Source of the DNA: an uncultured Collinsella sp.
GTDB lineage: Bacteria; Actinomycetota; Coriobacteriia; Coriobacteriales; Coriobacteriaceae
Direction: 5' to 3'
NCBI GenBank assembly: GCA_900545665.1
Contig: UQZU01000006.1
Location: 14,002 to 78,001 of the forward strand
Length of the DNA stretch: 64,000 bases
The position numbers and the translations under genes were made by a program. Positions 8,634-16,856 of the stretch are shown in pieces. The notes beneath the pieces are model-generated. The model saw only the letters and a list, made by a program, of their open reading frames with translations. It did no database searches and was not told the DNA's origin. Position 1 is the first letter of the stretch, and each line of letters begins with the position of its first letter.

Positions 8634-8904
8634 CCTATTTCTTATTGGCGGCTACAGGGTCTTCTTTTGGTCTAACGAAGCGGGCGAGCCAATCCATGTT
8701 CATGTTTGCAAGGGAGCGCCTTCAAATAACTCGGCCAAAATCTGGCTGACTCGCAGGGGAGGTTGCATTGTCGCTAATAACAAAGCGAAGATCCCCCAGA
8801 GCACGCTTGACGACCTCTGTGAAATTATCGCCGCTCAGCATGAATTGATTTGTTCTAAATGGAAGGCTTTTTTCCTTGTGGACGAGATCTCGTTCTACTG
8901 CTAA
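8626..8904 (+). CDS. DUF4160 domain protein
   Basis: 92 residues matching DUF4160 by its order of motifs: the opening PSLFLIGGYRVFFWSNE, a His-Val-His segment (GEPIHVHVCKG) equivalent to the family HFHV motif, and a C-terminal helix (EIIAAQHELICSKWKAFF). The only well-placed start is TTG 8626 with GGAGGAG eight bases upstream; it overlaps the preceding gene by 8 bases, so the two products are likely coupled. Function unknown; the genomic pairing suggests a binary module. Confidence 0.65.
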   Translation: MPSLFLIGGYRVFFWSNEAGEPIHVHVCKGAPSNNSAKIWLTRRGGCIVANNKAKIPQSTLDDLCEIIAAQHELICSKWKAFFLVDEISFYC

Positions 8905-8968
8905 ACGCCATTCTGACTTCTCTTTTTCATTTTTAATCATGAGACTGCCCCATCAGCGCTGATTGAAC

Positions 8969-8997
8969 TTGACAGTACAATGGAGGCGGACTTTATT
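8969..8997 (+). promoter_or_regulatory. Promoter of nadE
   Basis: A consensus -35 TTGACA (8969-8974), a 17-base spacer and a weak -10 TTTATT (8992-8997), about 40 bases before the nadE ATG. Predicted from spacing only. Confidence 0.4.
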
Positions 8998-9038
8998 GCC
9001 GCTGCTCGTTGCGGCTAAACGGATGTGTTGGAGCTCGT

Positions 9039-11027
9039 ATGAACGATTTTCTAAACGGTCAAGTTGAGAACGATGGCTTTTTGCGTGTGGCGGCGGCCTC
9101 GCCGCGGATTCGCGTGGCCGATGTCGAGGGCAATGCCGAGGTTGCGCTGGCAGCTGTTCGCGAGGCTGCCGAGCGCGGCGTTCGCGCGCTGGTGTTGCCC
9201 GAGCTCAACTTGTGCGGCTATACCGCGGCCGACCTGTTCCATAATCGCACGCTGCTGCATGCCTGCGAGGCTGCTCTGGTGCATATCCTCGATGAGACTC
9301 GTGAGCTGTCGATTGTCTTTACCATCGGTCTTCCCGTTGCGGTTGCCGAGAATATCTACAACTGCGCTGCCGTGTGCTGCGCGGGCGAGCTTTTGGGCCT
9401 CACGGCCAAGAAGTATCTGCCCAACTATGGCGAGTTCTACGAGCGCCGCTGGTTTGCTCCGGCGCCTGCAGATCCTGTGTGGGTCGAGTTTGCCGGTCAG
9501 GGTCCGGTTCCGCTGGGTTCGGGGCTTGTCTACCGCTGCTGTGATGAGGGCGCCGAGGACCTGGTGCTGGGCGTTGAAGTTTGCGAGGACCTGTGGGTGC
9601 CGGCGCCCCCTTCGACCGAGATGGCGCTTGCCGGTGCGACGGTGATTCTCAACCCGTCGGCCTCGGACGAGATTATCGGCAAGGCGGATTACCGCCGCAG
9701 CCTTATCTCTAACCAAAGCGCGCGCCTGTACTGCGCCTATGCCTACGCGGATGCGAGCGAGGGCGAGTCCACGACCGATATGGTCTTTGCGGGCGAGAAC
9801 CTCGTCTACGAAAACGGCTCTAAGCTGGCGGCGACGAAGCTCCTTACCTGCGATATGGCGGTTGCCGATGTTGACCTCAACCGTCTGGTCGCCGAGCGCC
9901 GTCGCTCGACGACGTGGACGCGCGCGGACGATGCGCCGGAGGCCACAACCGTTGAGTTTTCGTTTGAGGGCGTGCTGGCAGACGAGCCTGTCCTGCGCGA
10001 TGCACTCGACATTGACCGTGTCTTCCCCCGCGCGCCCTTTGTGCCGGCCGACCATGGTGACCTGGCCGAGCGTTGCGAGACGATCCTCGATCTGCAGACT
10101 GCGGGCCTCAAGACCCGCCTTGCCCACACAGGTACCAAGGCTGCGGTCATCGGCCTTTCGGGCGGCCTGGACTCCACGCTGGCACTGCTTGTAACCGTGC
10201 GTGCCTTCGATGCGCTGGGGCTGCCGCGCACCGGTATCACAGCCGTGTCCATGCCTGGCTTTGGCACGACGCGTCGCACCAAGTCCAATGCCGAGTCGCT
10301 TGCCCGCGACCTGGGTGTGAGCTTCCGCGAGGTTTCGATCCACGCGGCTGTGGAGCAGCACTTCAAGGACATTGAGCATGATCCGGCCGTGCAGGACGTG
10401 ACCTACGAGAACAGCCAGGCGCGCGAGCGTACGCAGATTCTGATGGATCTGGCCAACCAGGCTGGCGGTTTTGTCATTGGCACGGGCGACCTGTCGGAGC
10501 TGGCGCTCGGCTGGGCTACCTATAACGGCGACCACATGAGCATGTACGCCGTCAACGCGAGCGTGCCCAAGACGCTTGTGCGCCATCTGGTACGCTATGC
10601 CGCCGATGTCTTTGGCGGGCGCATTGCCGAGGTCTTGCTCGATATCCTCGATACGCCGGTGTCCCCCGAGCTTCTGCCGCCCACGGGCGACGGCGAGATT
10701 GCGCAGAAGACCGAGGATTTGGTGGGCCCGTACGAGTTGCACGACTACTTCCTCTACTACCTGCTGCGTTTTGGCTTTGAGCCGGGCAAGATCTACCGCA
10801 TGGCTCTCAAGAGCTTCGAGGGCGTCTACGACGCCAAGACCGTCTACACGTGGCTACGTACGTTCTACCGTCGCTTCTTTGCCCAACAATTTAAGCGCAG
10901 CTGCCTGCCCGATGGTCCCAAGGTGGGCTCGGTGACGCTTAGCCCGCGCGGCGATTGGCGTATGCCGAGTGACGCCAGCTCACGTTTGTGGCTTGCGCAG
11001 ATCGACGCGCTCAATGCAATTGACTAA
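9039..11027 (+). CDS. nadE: Glutamine-dependent NAD(+) synthetase
   Basis: A 662-residue two-domain enzyme that makes NAD from deamido-NAD, ATP and glutamine. The N-terminal nitrilase-fold glutaminase has Glu55 (LPELNLCGY), Lys124/125 (TAKKYLPNYGEF) and Cys182 (GVEVCEDLWVP) as the expected Glu-Lys-Cys triad. The C-terminal synthetase has the ATP-pyrophosphatase loop LSGGLDST (373-380) and the GTGDLSELALGW segment. Length fits actinobacterial glutamine-type enzymes. ATG 9039 has GGAG five bases upstream; a TTG at 9009 is less convincing. The gene is monocistronic, with a terminator at 11097. Confidence 0.93.
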   Translation: MNDFLNGQVENDGFLRVAAASPRIRVADVEGNAEVALAAVREAAERGVRALVLPELNLCGYTAADLFHNRTLLHACEAALVHILDETRELSIVFTIGLPVAVAENIYNCAAVCCAGELLGLTAKKYLPNYGEFYERRWFAPAPADPVWVEFAGQGPVPLGSGLVYRCCDEGAEDLVLGVEVCEDLWVPAPPSTEMALAGATVILNPSASDEIIGKADYRRSLISNQSARLYCAYAYADASEGESTTDMVFAGENLVYENGSKLAATKLLTCDMAVADVDLNRLVAERRRSTTWTRADDAPEATTVEFSFEGVLADEPVLRDALDIDRVFPRAPFVPADHGDLAERCETILDLQTAGLKTRLAHTGTKAAVIGLSGGLDSTLALLVTVRAFDALGLPRTGITAVSMPGFGTTRRTKSNAESLARDLGVSFREVSIHAAVEQHFKDIEHDPAVQDVTYENSQARERTQILMDLANQAGGFVIGTGDLSELALGWATYNGDHMSMYAVNASVPKTLVRHLVRYAADVFGGRIAEVLLDILDTPVSPELLPPTGDGEIAQKTEDLVGPYELHDYFLYYLLRFGFEPGKIYRMALKSFEGVYDAKTVYTWLRTFYRRFFAQQFKRSCLPDGPKVGSVTLSPRGDWRMPSDASSRLWLAQIDALNAID

Positions 11028-11096
11028 GGTTGGCTAAATTGAACCAATACGGGGGTTGCAAGCGTTACACTTTTGCAATCTGATGGCCCGTATCGC

Positions 11097-11126
11097 GCGG
11101 CGCTCTTGTCGGAGCGCCGCGTTTTT
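11097..11126 (+). terminator. Terminator between nadE and the aminotransferase gene
   Basis: A perfect 9-bp stem (GCGGCGCTC / GAGCGCCGC) and TTTTT. It lies only 20 bases ahead of the aminotransferase ATG, so it could also act in the leader of that gene. Confidence 0.75.
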
Positions 11127-11145
11127 CATATCGAAAGGTGGCACC

Positions 11146-12309
11146 ATGCAGGCATCGCAGCGTCTCGACCGCTTTGGCGCGGAGGTCTTCGCTTCGCTCA
11201 ACAACAAACTGCTCGCGCTGAAGGCTCAGGGCAAGACCATTTACAACATGAGCGTGGGCACGCCCGACTTTAAGCCGTACGCCCACGTGGTCGAGGCGCT
11301 CACGCAGGCAGCCCAAGATCCCGAGATGTGGAAGTACGCCCTGCGCGACCTGCCCGAACTCAAGCAGGCCGTGTGCGATTACTATGAGCGTCGCTTTGGT
11401 GTCTCCGGCATTACGCCGTCCATGGTACAGTCGTGCAACGGCACGCAGGAGGGCGTGGGCCATTTGGGCCTGGCCCTGCTCGATCCGGGCGACACTATTT
11501 TGGTTCCCGATCCGTGCTACCCGGTCTTTGAGGCGGGTGCCAAGATCGCCGATGCCAAGCTCGAATACTATCCGCTGGTTGCCGAGCATAATTACCTGCC
11601 CTATGTGGCGGGTATCGATCCCGAGGTGGCCGATCGTGCCAAGTATATGATCGTGTCGCTGCCCGCCAACCCGGTGGGCTCGGTGGGCACGCCCGAGGTC
11701 TACGAGGAGATCATCGCTTTCGCCCGCGAGCACGACCTGCTGATCGTCCATGACAACGCATACTCCGACATCGTGTTCGACGGCGAGCCGGGCGGCAGCT
11801 TCTTGCAGTATCCCGGTGCGCTTGAGGTGGGCGTGGAGTTCTTCTCGCTCTCCAAGTCGTTTAACGTCACCGGTGCCCGCATCGGCTTTTTGGTCGGTCG
11901 CGAGGATGTGGTCTCGGCCTTTGCCAAGCTGCGCGGCCAGATCGACTTTGGCATGTTCTTCCCGATTCAGAAGGCCGCCATCGCCTGCCTGAACGGTCCG
12001 CGCGATGAGGTCGAGGCGCAGCGTCTGAAGTACCAGGAGCGCCGCGATGCCCTGTGCGACGGTCTTGAGGGCTTGGGCTGGGAGCGCCCCAACGCGCATG
12101 GCTCTATGTTTGTGTGGGCCAAGCTTCCCGGTGGCCGCACCGATTCCATGGCGTTTTGCGAGGAGCTCATGGAGAAGGCCGGCGTTGTGGTGACGCCGGG
12201 CGCGAGCTTTGGTCCTTCGGGCGAGGGGCACGTGCGCATGGCGCTGGTCCTGCCGCCCGACCAGATCGCTTTGGCTGTCGAGGCCATTCGTGAGGCGGGC
12301 CTGTATTAG
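11146..12309 (+). CDS. Class I/II PLP-dependent aminotransferase
   Basis: 387 residues of the AspC/DapL/PatA-like fold type I family. Seen: the PLP-phosphate region SCNGTQEGVG, the NPVG motif (PANPVGSVGTPEVY), DNAYSDIVFDG with the PLP-ring aspartate and tyrosine, the Schiff-base lysine in SLSKSFNVTGARIGF, and a C-terminal arginine in EGHVRMAL. Substrate cannot be read from sequence. Because the window has an acetyl-type diaminopimelate route (dapH) and a candidate deacetylase, an N-acetyl-LL-diaminopimelate aminotransferase (PatA) role is plausible but unproven. AAAGG precedes ATG 11146. A strong hairpin follows at 12453. Confidence 0.8.
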   Translation: MQASQRLDRFGAEVFASLNNKLLALKAQGKTIYNMSVGTPDFKPYAHVVEALTQAAQDPEMWKYALRDLPELKQAVCDYYERRFGVSGITPSMVQSCNGTQEGVGHLGLALLDPGDTILVPDPCYPVFEAGAKIADAKLEYYPLVAEHNYLPYVAGIDPEVADRAKYMIVSLPANPVGSVGTPEVYEEIIAFAREHDLLIVHDNAYSDIVFDGEPGGSFLQYPGALEVGVEFFSLSKSFNVTGARIGFLVGREDVVSAFAKLRGQIDFGMFFPIQKAAIACLNGPRDEVEAQRLKYQERRDALCDGLEGLGWERPNAHGSMFVWAKLPGGRTDSMAFCEELMEKAGVVVTPGASFGPSGEGHVRMALVLPPDQIALAVEAIREAGLY

Positions 12310-12452
12310 AAAGTATCTCGGCTCGTCAATAGCTCGAAACCGATTTCGTGCAGTTATTTTACGAATCCTGCAAACAATTTCGGTAAACGGTCGATTTTTG
12401 GCTGCGAATAGGAGCATAATCAAAGTCCCGATTGGATGTATTGGGATTACGG

Positions 12453-12486
12453 CAAGCCGCTCGGGTCGTTCCCGGGCGGCTTGTTT
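12453..12486 (+). terminator. Strong hairpin in the ldh leader
   Basis: A 13-bp stem (CAAGCCGC, T-G, CGGG / CCCG, G, GCGGCTTG) with loop TCGTT, then TTTGTGG. It lies 24 bases before the ldh start. It may terminate the aminotransferase transcript or attenuate ldh. Confidence 0.65.
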
Positions 12487-12509
12487 GTGGAGAGAGATGG
12501 GAGTTTCTA

Positions 12510-13460
12510 ATGGTTAACGAGAAGAAGGTCGCTATTGTCGGCTGCGGTTTCGTCGGTTCGTCTTCGGCGTTCGCACTGATGCAGAGTGGTCTGTTCTCCG
12601 AGATGGTCCTCATCGACGTGGACAAGAACCGTGCCGAGGGTGAGGCCCTGGATATCGCGCACGGCATGACGTTTGCCGAGCCGATGAAGATCTACGCCGG
12701 CGATTATTCCGATGTCGCCGACGCCGCCATGATCGTCGTCACTGCTGGCGCTGCCCAAAAGCCCGGTGAGACCCGCCTGGACTTGGTCAACAAGAACGTC
12801 AGCATCTTTAAGTCCATTATTCCCGAGATTAAGAAGTCCGGCTTCGACGGCATTCTGCTCATCGTCTCCAACCCGGTCGATGTTCTGACCTACGCCGCCA
12901 TCAAGATGTCCGGCCTGCCCGAGGGCCACGTCATCGGTTCCGGCACCGTGCTCGACACCGGCCGCCTGCAGCAGATGCTTGGTGCCCACGTCGAGGTTGA
13001 CCCGCGCGATGTCCAAGCCTATGTCATGGGCGAGCACGGCGACTCCGAGTTTGTCGCTTGGTCCAGCGCTCAGGTTGCCGGCGTTCCGCTGAACACCTTC
13101 TGTGAGCTTCACGGCCATCTGGAGCATGAGGCTGCCGAGAAGCGCATCGCTGAGGACGTCAAGAACTCCGCCTACACCATCATCGAGAAGAAGCACGCCA
13201 CCTACTATGGCGTCGCCATGGCCGTCAAGCGCATCTGCACCGCCGTTATGCGCGATGAGCAGACCGTTCTGCCTGTCTCCTCGCTCATGGTGGGCGAGTA
13301 TGGCCTGTCCGATCTTGCCATCTCCATGCCGACCGTCGTTGGCCGCGACGGCGTTGTCTGCCGCGTCCCCGTGCCGCTGAACGAAGACGAGCAGCATGAG
13401 CTCACCGTCTCCGCCAAGGCCCTCAAGGACATCATCGACAGCGTCGACTTCTCCTGCTAA
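12510..13460 (+). CDS. ldh: L-lactate dehydrogenase
   Basis: A 316-residue NAD-dependent enzyme that reduces pyruvate to L-lactate at the end of glycolysis. The N-terminal Rossmann loop is GCGFVGSSSAF (GxGxxG, about residues 11-21), with the NAD-ribose aspartate in LIDVDKN. A flexible loop (GAAQKPGETRLDL) carries the substrate arginine. Also seen are SNPVDVLTY and the catalytic GEHGDSEF histidine. The Gln in the AAQKPGETR loop favours lactate over malate dehydrogenase, where an Arg is usual. ATG 12510 lies behind a strong hairpin, hinting at attenuation. A terminator follows. Confidence 0.9.
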   Translation: MVNEKKVAIVGCGFVGSSSAFALMQSGLFSEMVLIDVDKNRAEGEALDIAHGMTFAEPMKIYAGDYSDVADAAMIVVTAGAAQKPGETRLDLVNKNVSIFKSIIPEIKKSGFDGILLIVSNPVDVLTYAAIKMSGLPEGHVIGSGTVLDTGRLQQMLGAHVEVDPRDVQAYVMGEHGDSEFVAWSSAQVAGVPLNTFCELHGHLEHEAAEKRIAEDVKNSAYTIIEKKHATYYGVAMAVKRICTAVMRDEQTVLPVSSLMVGEYGLSDLAISMPTVVGRDGVVCRVPVPLNEDEQHELTVSAKALKDIIDSVDFSC

Positions 13461-13494
13461 ATCAAGCTCGCTAGAGCGAAAAGCTACAATGAAG

Positions 13495-13527
13495 GCGTCC
13501 GAGTCCACGCGGCCCGGGCGCTTTTTT
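13495..13527 (+). terminator. Terminator of ldh
   Basis: A 7-bp stem (GCGTCCG / CGGGCGC, one wobble) with a 13-base loop and TTTTTT. The first 33-mer-type repeat begins inside the U tract. Confidence 0.6.
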
Positions 13528-13555
13528 GGTGCAAAGTAACCTGACCCCAATGCAC
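13526..13555. repeat. 33-mer repeat family, degenerate copy
   Basis: A 30-base element with arms TTGGTGCA and TGCAC around the core AAGTAACCTGACCCCAA. It is a direct repeat of the intact copy at 14739-14771, and the two bracket the Mbeg1-like gene. The right arm is truncated or mutated. Confidence 0.6.
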
Positions 13556-13574
13556 TATAGTCGATGGGAGGGCC

Positions 13575-14735
13575 ATGTCGGATTCGCCTAATTTTTTGAC
13601 CTATGCCCAGACGGCGTTTGATCCGTTTGAGGAGCGGCCGTTCTGCGCGGTGGATAGCCTGGTCTTTGCGTGGTTGTCCTATTTGCGTTTGCCGGGTGAT
13701 ATGGCGGAGCTGACGAACTGGCAGGGCCTAGACGTACGCGAGCTGCTGCGTGCCGAGTGCCATCGGGACATGATTGACGACTTGTGGGACCCGGAGGGGA
13801 GCAGGGCCTTGTTGGAGGCCGTGGCAGCAAGTCCTCGCTACCGTGGCGTGCACGTTTGCGGCTATCGTGCTGTGAGCGATGTGGTGGCGACGGAGCAGTT
13901 TGCAGCCATGGCGTTCCGGTTTCCGGCGGGGTTTAGTTACCTTTCCTTCCGGGGGACCGACAGCACGATTGTGGGTTGGAAAGAGGACTTTAACATGGCG
14001 TTCCGGTGTCCTGTGCCGGCCCAGGAATCCGCGGCACGTTATGTGGACGAGGCGGCGGATGCGATTGACGGGCCGCTTTTGTGCGGAGGTCATTCCAAGG
14101 GTGGAAACCTTGCGGTGTACGGTGCGGCAATGTGCTCCGATGTCGCCCGTGAGCGAATCGAACGGGCATATTCCCATGATGGTCCGGGTTTCGTCGAGGA
14201 GTTCCTGAACGGCGACGCCTTTGCCGATCTTTCCGGTCGAATCGACAAGACGCTACCTCGGTCGTCGATCTTTGGCATGATGTTCGAGACACAGGAGGAC
14301 TATGCCATCGTTGAGAGCACCGAGTTCAGCCTGCTGCAACACAATCCCTTTAGCTGGGTGGTTGATGGTTGCGACTTCGTGTACTGCGAGCGCCTGTCCG
14401 CCGGTGCTCGATACGTTGATGGCTCTATTCGCGAGATGCTGCTTGCAGTGTCGCCTAGCGAGCGCGAGCGTTTTGTAGATGCGTTGTTCTCCGTGTTTGA
14501 GGCTACGGGTGCTGAGCGGTTTGCGGATATCGCTGGGAATCTGCGCGAGAGCCTGCCCGTGATGCTCCAGGCTGCGCAAGGCTTTGACAAGGATACGCGA
14601 CGCTTTGTCTCGCAGACCATCGCGGCAATCCTTAAATGCGCACTGCTGCCCAAACGACCCCAGATCGACATGCCCGCTGCCGGCAAGAGTTTGGCAGAAC
14701 AGCTCGAGGCTTGGCAGTCCGAGCTCCTGCGCTAG
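13575..14735 (+). CDS. Mbeg1-like (DUF2974) alpha/beta hydrolase
   Basis: 386 residues, cytosolic. The nucleophile elbow is GGHSKGGNLAVYGA (GHSxGG), preceded by an oxyanion-like SFRGTDSTIVGWKEDF segment typical of class-3-lipase-related DUF2974 proteins and an NFLTYAQ opening. These are predicted serine hydrolases of unknown substrate, common in Firmicutes and Coriobacteria. The gene is monocistronic and bracketed by two direct copies of a 30-33 bp repeat. No signal peptide was seen. The DUF2974 assignment is confident, the substrate unknown. Confidence 0.75.
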   Translation: MSDSPNFLTYAQTAFDPFEERPFCAVDSLVFAWLSYLRLPGDMAELTNWQGLDVRELLRAECHRDMIDDLWDPEGSRALLEAVAASPRYRGVHVCGYRAVSDVVATEQFAAMAFRFPAGFSYLSFRGTDSTIVGWKEDFNMAFRCPVPAQESAARYVDEAADAIDGPLLCGGHSKGGNLAVYGAAMCSDVARERIERAYSHDGPGFVEEFLNGDAFADLSGRIDKTLPRSSIFGMMFETQEDYAIVESTEFSLLQHNPFSWVVDGCDFVYCERLSAGARYVDGSIREMLLAVSPSERERFVDALFSVFEATGAERFADIAGNLRESLPVMLQAAQGFDKDTRRFVSQTIAAILKCALLPKRPQIDMPAAGKSLAEQLEAWQSELLR

Positions 14736-14738
14736 CCA

Positions 14739-14771
14739 TTGGTGCAAAGCAACCTGTCCCCGATGCACCAA
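14739..14771. repeat. 33-mer repeat family, intact copy
   Basis: Exactly 33 bases: perfect 8-base arms TTGGTGCA / TGCACCAA around a 17-base core containing AACCTGTCCCC. The same core and total length recur near 29.5-29.7 kb with different arms. Confidence 0.65.
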
Positions 14772-14846
14772 TCTTCGATGCGCCTGGGGCGGGCTCGACC
14801 GCTATACTGGTTCGTGCCGAAATCGATCTAGAACGGAATGCCGTAT

Positions 14847-15851
14847 ATGAAAATCAATCACGCGATTCTGCATATCCTGGACTTTGACTCTGCCGTCAAC
14901 GTTATGAGCCAGCGCGAGTTGGATATCGAGAGCCGTACCGTGCGCAACTTCGTGACAACGCATCTGCGCCGCGCGCGTACCTCGGCCGACAATAAACGTG
15001 CCACGTTTGCCGAGAACTCTGCGTTTGGCGGCGAGCTCAAGGGCTATTTCTTTGGCGAGCGCGAGTTCGTGGACCTGTCGCAGCAGATTGCGGAGTTCAT
15101 CTCTTCCGAACTTACTAAGGCCGAGAAAGCCGAGTCCACTGACGTGCTTGTGGCGGACTTTGATGACGATGAGGATGCCCGCTGGTTTGCCGTGATGCTG
15201 CTGGGCTCCAAGCAGGCTTTTATGCACGAAGTGGGCCGCGAGGAGGGGGAGGTGCGCAACGATATCGCGCGCCACTACGCCATTCTGCCGAACCCTTCGC
15301 AAAAGGTGCCGAGCTATGCCATCGTGCGTGCGAGCACCATGGAGATCGGCTATGTGGACAAGAAGCGGAAGATTGCCGGCGAGGACCGTATGCTTATCCC
15401 CGATGGCCTGCTTCAGTGCGACACGGGCGTATCGGGCAAGGAGGTCATCGACACCGTGACGCGTGTGGTCGAGGAGGTCGCCGAGGAGCACGGTGCCAAT
15501 ACGGCCGTAGCGCTCGCTAAGGTTAAGGCTGCCGTTGCCGAGAAGGTTGAGGATGACGAGGAGCTGCCGCCTTGGGATATCGTCGACGAGGTCTTTGAGG
15601 ACGAACCGGTTATCAAGGAGAGCGTGCGCGCGGCGCTGACCGAGGAGAAGGTGCCTGAGCGTGTGCCCGTGGAGCGCAAGCAGGTCGAACGCGCGGCGGT
15701 GCGCAATCATAAGATCCGTACCGACACGGGTATCGAGATCAGCTTCCCGGCCGAGATGGGTTCGAACTCTGAGTACATCGAGTTTGTCAACGAGCCCAAC
15801 GGCCTCATCTCCATCGAGCTCAAAAACATCGGGTCAATTGAGAATCGATAA
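14847..15851 (+). CDS. Nucleoid-associated protein (NdpA/YejK family)
   Basis: 334 residues with the NdpA opening (MKINHAILHILDFDS) and motifs of PF04245: FGGELKGYFFGEREFVDLSQ, a DDDEDARWFAVMLLG core strand and the GYVDKKRKIAG segment in the middle. YejK-type proteins bind DNA non-specifically and co-purify with the nucleoid. An acidic/charged C-terminal linker (KVEDDEELPPWD) precedes a last domain ending in SIELKNIGSIENR. ATG 14847 is preferred because it gives the family N-terminus and has GGA at the right distance; ATG 14838 is in frame. A terminator lies 28 bases after the stop. Confidence 0.78.
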   Translation: MKINHAILHILDFDSAVNVMSQRELDIESRTVRNFVTTHLRRARTSADNKRATFAENSAFGGELKGYFFGEREFVDLSQQIAEFISSELTKAEKAESTDVLVADFDDDEDARWFAVMLLGSKQAFMHEVGREEGEVRNDIARHYAILPNPSQKVPSYAIVRASTMEIGYVDKKRKIAGEDRMLIPDGLLQCDTGVSGKEVIDTVTRVVEEVAEEHGANTAVALAKVKAAVAEKVEDDEELPPWDIVDEVFEDEPVIKESVRAALTEEKVPERVPVERKQVERAAVRNHKIRTDTGIEISFPAEMGSNSEYIEFVNEPNGLISIELKNIGSIENR

Positions 15852-15878
15852 ACTGCGCTTGTAAGCTGCAGACAAAAC

Positions 15879-15913
15879 AAAGGCCGAAGCTCCGTTGGTG
15901 CTTCGGCCTTTTT
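15879..15913 (+). terminator. Terminator of the nucleoid-associated protein gene
   Basis: A perfect 12-bp stem (AAAGGCCGAAGC / GCTTCGGCCTTT) with a 9-base loop and five T. Confidence 0.9.
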
Positions 15914-15964
15914 GCTTGGGATTGAACTGCGCCGCAGGTTGAGCATGCGTCAGCGAAAACGACC

Positions 15965-16095
15965 CAGAGCGAGCAAGGTGACGTGGAAGAGGAGGGCATT
16001 GACCTTCTGGTCATGCCCGACGATTGAACGCCAGATTGCCGCTTAGGGGCGTTTGTAGCGTCGAGCCGTTGCGCGGTTTGGTAAAACCGCGCAAC
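15965..16095 (+). repeat. 131-bp structured intergenic repeat, copy A
   Basis: Aligns without gaps to the minus strand of 58720-58850 (about 111 of 131 identical). It contains a hairpin with a one-base bulge at 15994-16018 (GGGCAT, T, GACC, loop TTCT, GGTC, ATGCCC). A 12-bp hairpin at 16068-16095 has loop GGTA. A CGACG/CGTCG pair encloses the middle. The element ends two bases from the dapH stop codon. Differences between the copies in both hairpins are compensatory. Confidence 0.75.
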
Positions 16096-16097
16096 TT

Positions 16098-16817
16098 CTA
16101 CAGCTTGCGCAGGCCCTCTTCCAGGCCAGTCTTGCTGTCGGTCTTCTCGTCACGCATCTTGATGACGCGGGCGGGGACACCGGCCACGACGGCGCCGGCG
16201 GGGACGTCCTCGACGCACACGGCACCGGCAGCCACGACGGCGCCCTTGCCCACGCGCACGCCCTCCAGGACCACGGCGTTGGCACCAATCATGACATCAT
16301 CCTCGATGATGACGGGCGTGGCACTCGCGGGCTCAACGACGCCTGCCAGTACGGTGCCGGCGCCGATGTGGCAGTTCTTGCCCACGGTGGCGCGACCGCC
16401 CAGCACGGCGCCCATATCGATCATGGAACCCTCGCCGATAACGGAGCCGATGTTGATGATGGCGCCCATCATGATGACGGCGCGGTCGCCGATCTCGACG
16501 CGGTCGCGGATGATCGCGCCCGGCTCAATGCGGGCGTTGATGCCCTTAAGGTCGAGCATGGGGACGGCGGAGTTGCGGCAGTCATTCTCGACGTCGTAGT
16601 AATCGATGGAATCGGCATTGGCGTCCAGGATGGCCTTGAGTTCCTCCCAGTCGCCAAAGACGGTCTTGCCGCGACGACCACCGTAGACGTGCGCATCGCC
16701 CCACTGGACCTTCATGCCGGGCTTTTCGCGCACGTACAGCTTGACGGGCGTCTTTTTGGGCGCGGTGGCGATGTAGTTGATAATCTCCTGTGCATCCATC
16801 TCGGCTGCGTTGCTCAT
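16098..16817 (-). CDS. dapH: 2,3,4,5-tetrahydropyridine-2,6-dicarboxylate N-acetyltransferase
   Basis: 239 residues. The N-terminal third is the DapH-specific domain ([22 protein letters not shown]). The rest is a left-handed beta-helix of hexapeptide repeats ([40 protein letters not shown] read in short turns) ending in VPARVIKM. It acetylates tetrahydrodipicolinate with acetyl-CoA, committing the cell to the acetyl branch of diaminopimelate synthesis. It is the last gene of the lysA-dapA, dapB, dapH operon, 39 bases after dapB, with AAAGGAGAG ahead of ATG 16817. The succinyl type (DapD) is longer and lacks this N-terminus. Confidence 0.9.
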   Translation of the reverse strand: MSNAAEMDAQEIINYIATAPKKTPVKLYVREKPGMKVQWGDAHVYGGRRGKTVFGDWEELKAILDANADSIDYYDVENDCRNSAVPMLDLKGINARIEPGAIIRDRVEIGDRAVIMMGAIINIGSVIGEGSMIDMGAVLGGRATVGKNCHIGAGTVLAGVVEPASATPVIIEDDVMIGANAVVLEGVRVGKGAVVAAGAVCVEDVPAGAVVAGVPARVIKMRDEKTDSKTGLEEGLRKL

Positions 16818-16856
16818 TTGCTATCTCTCCTTTGGGTGGATTCGGTTGATTCCTGG

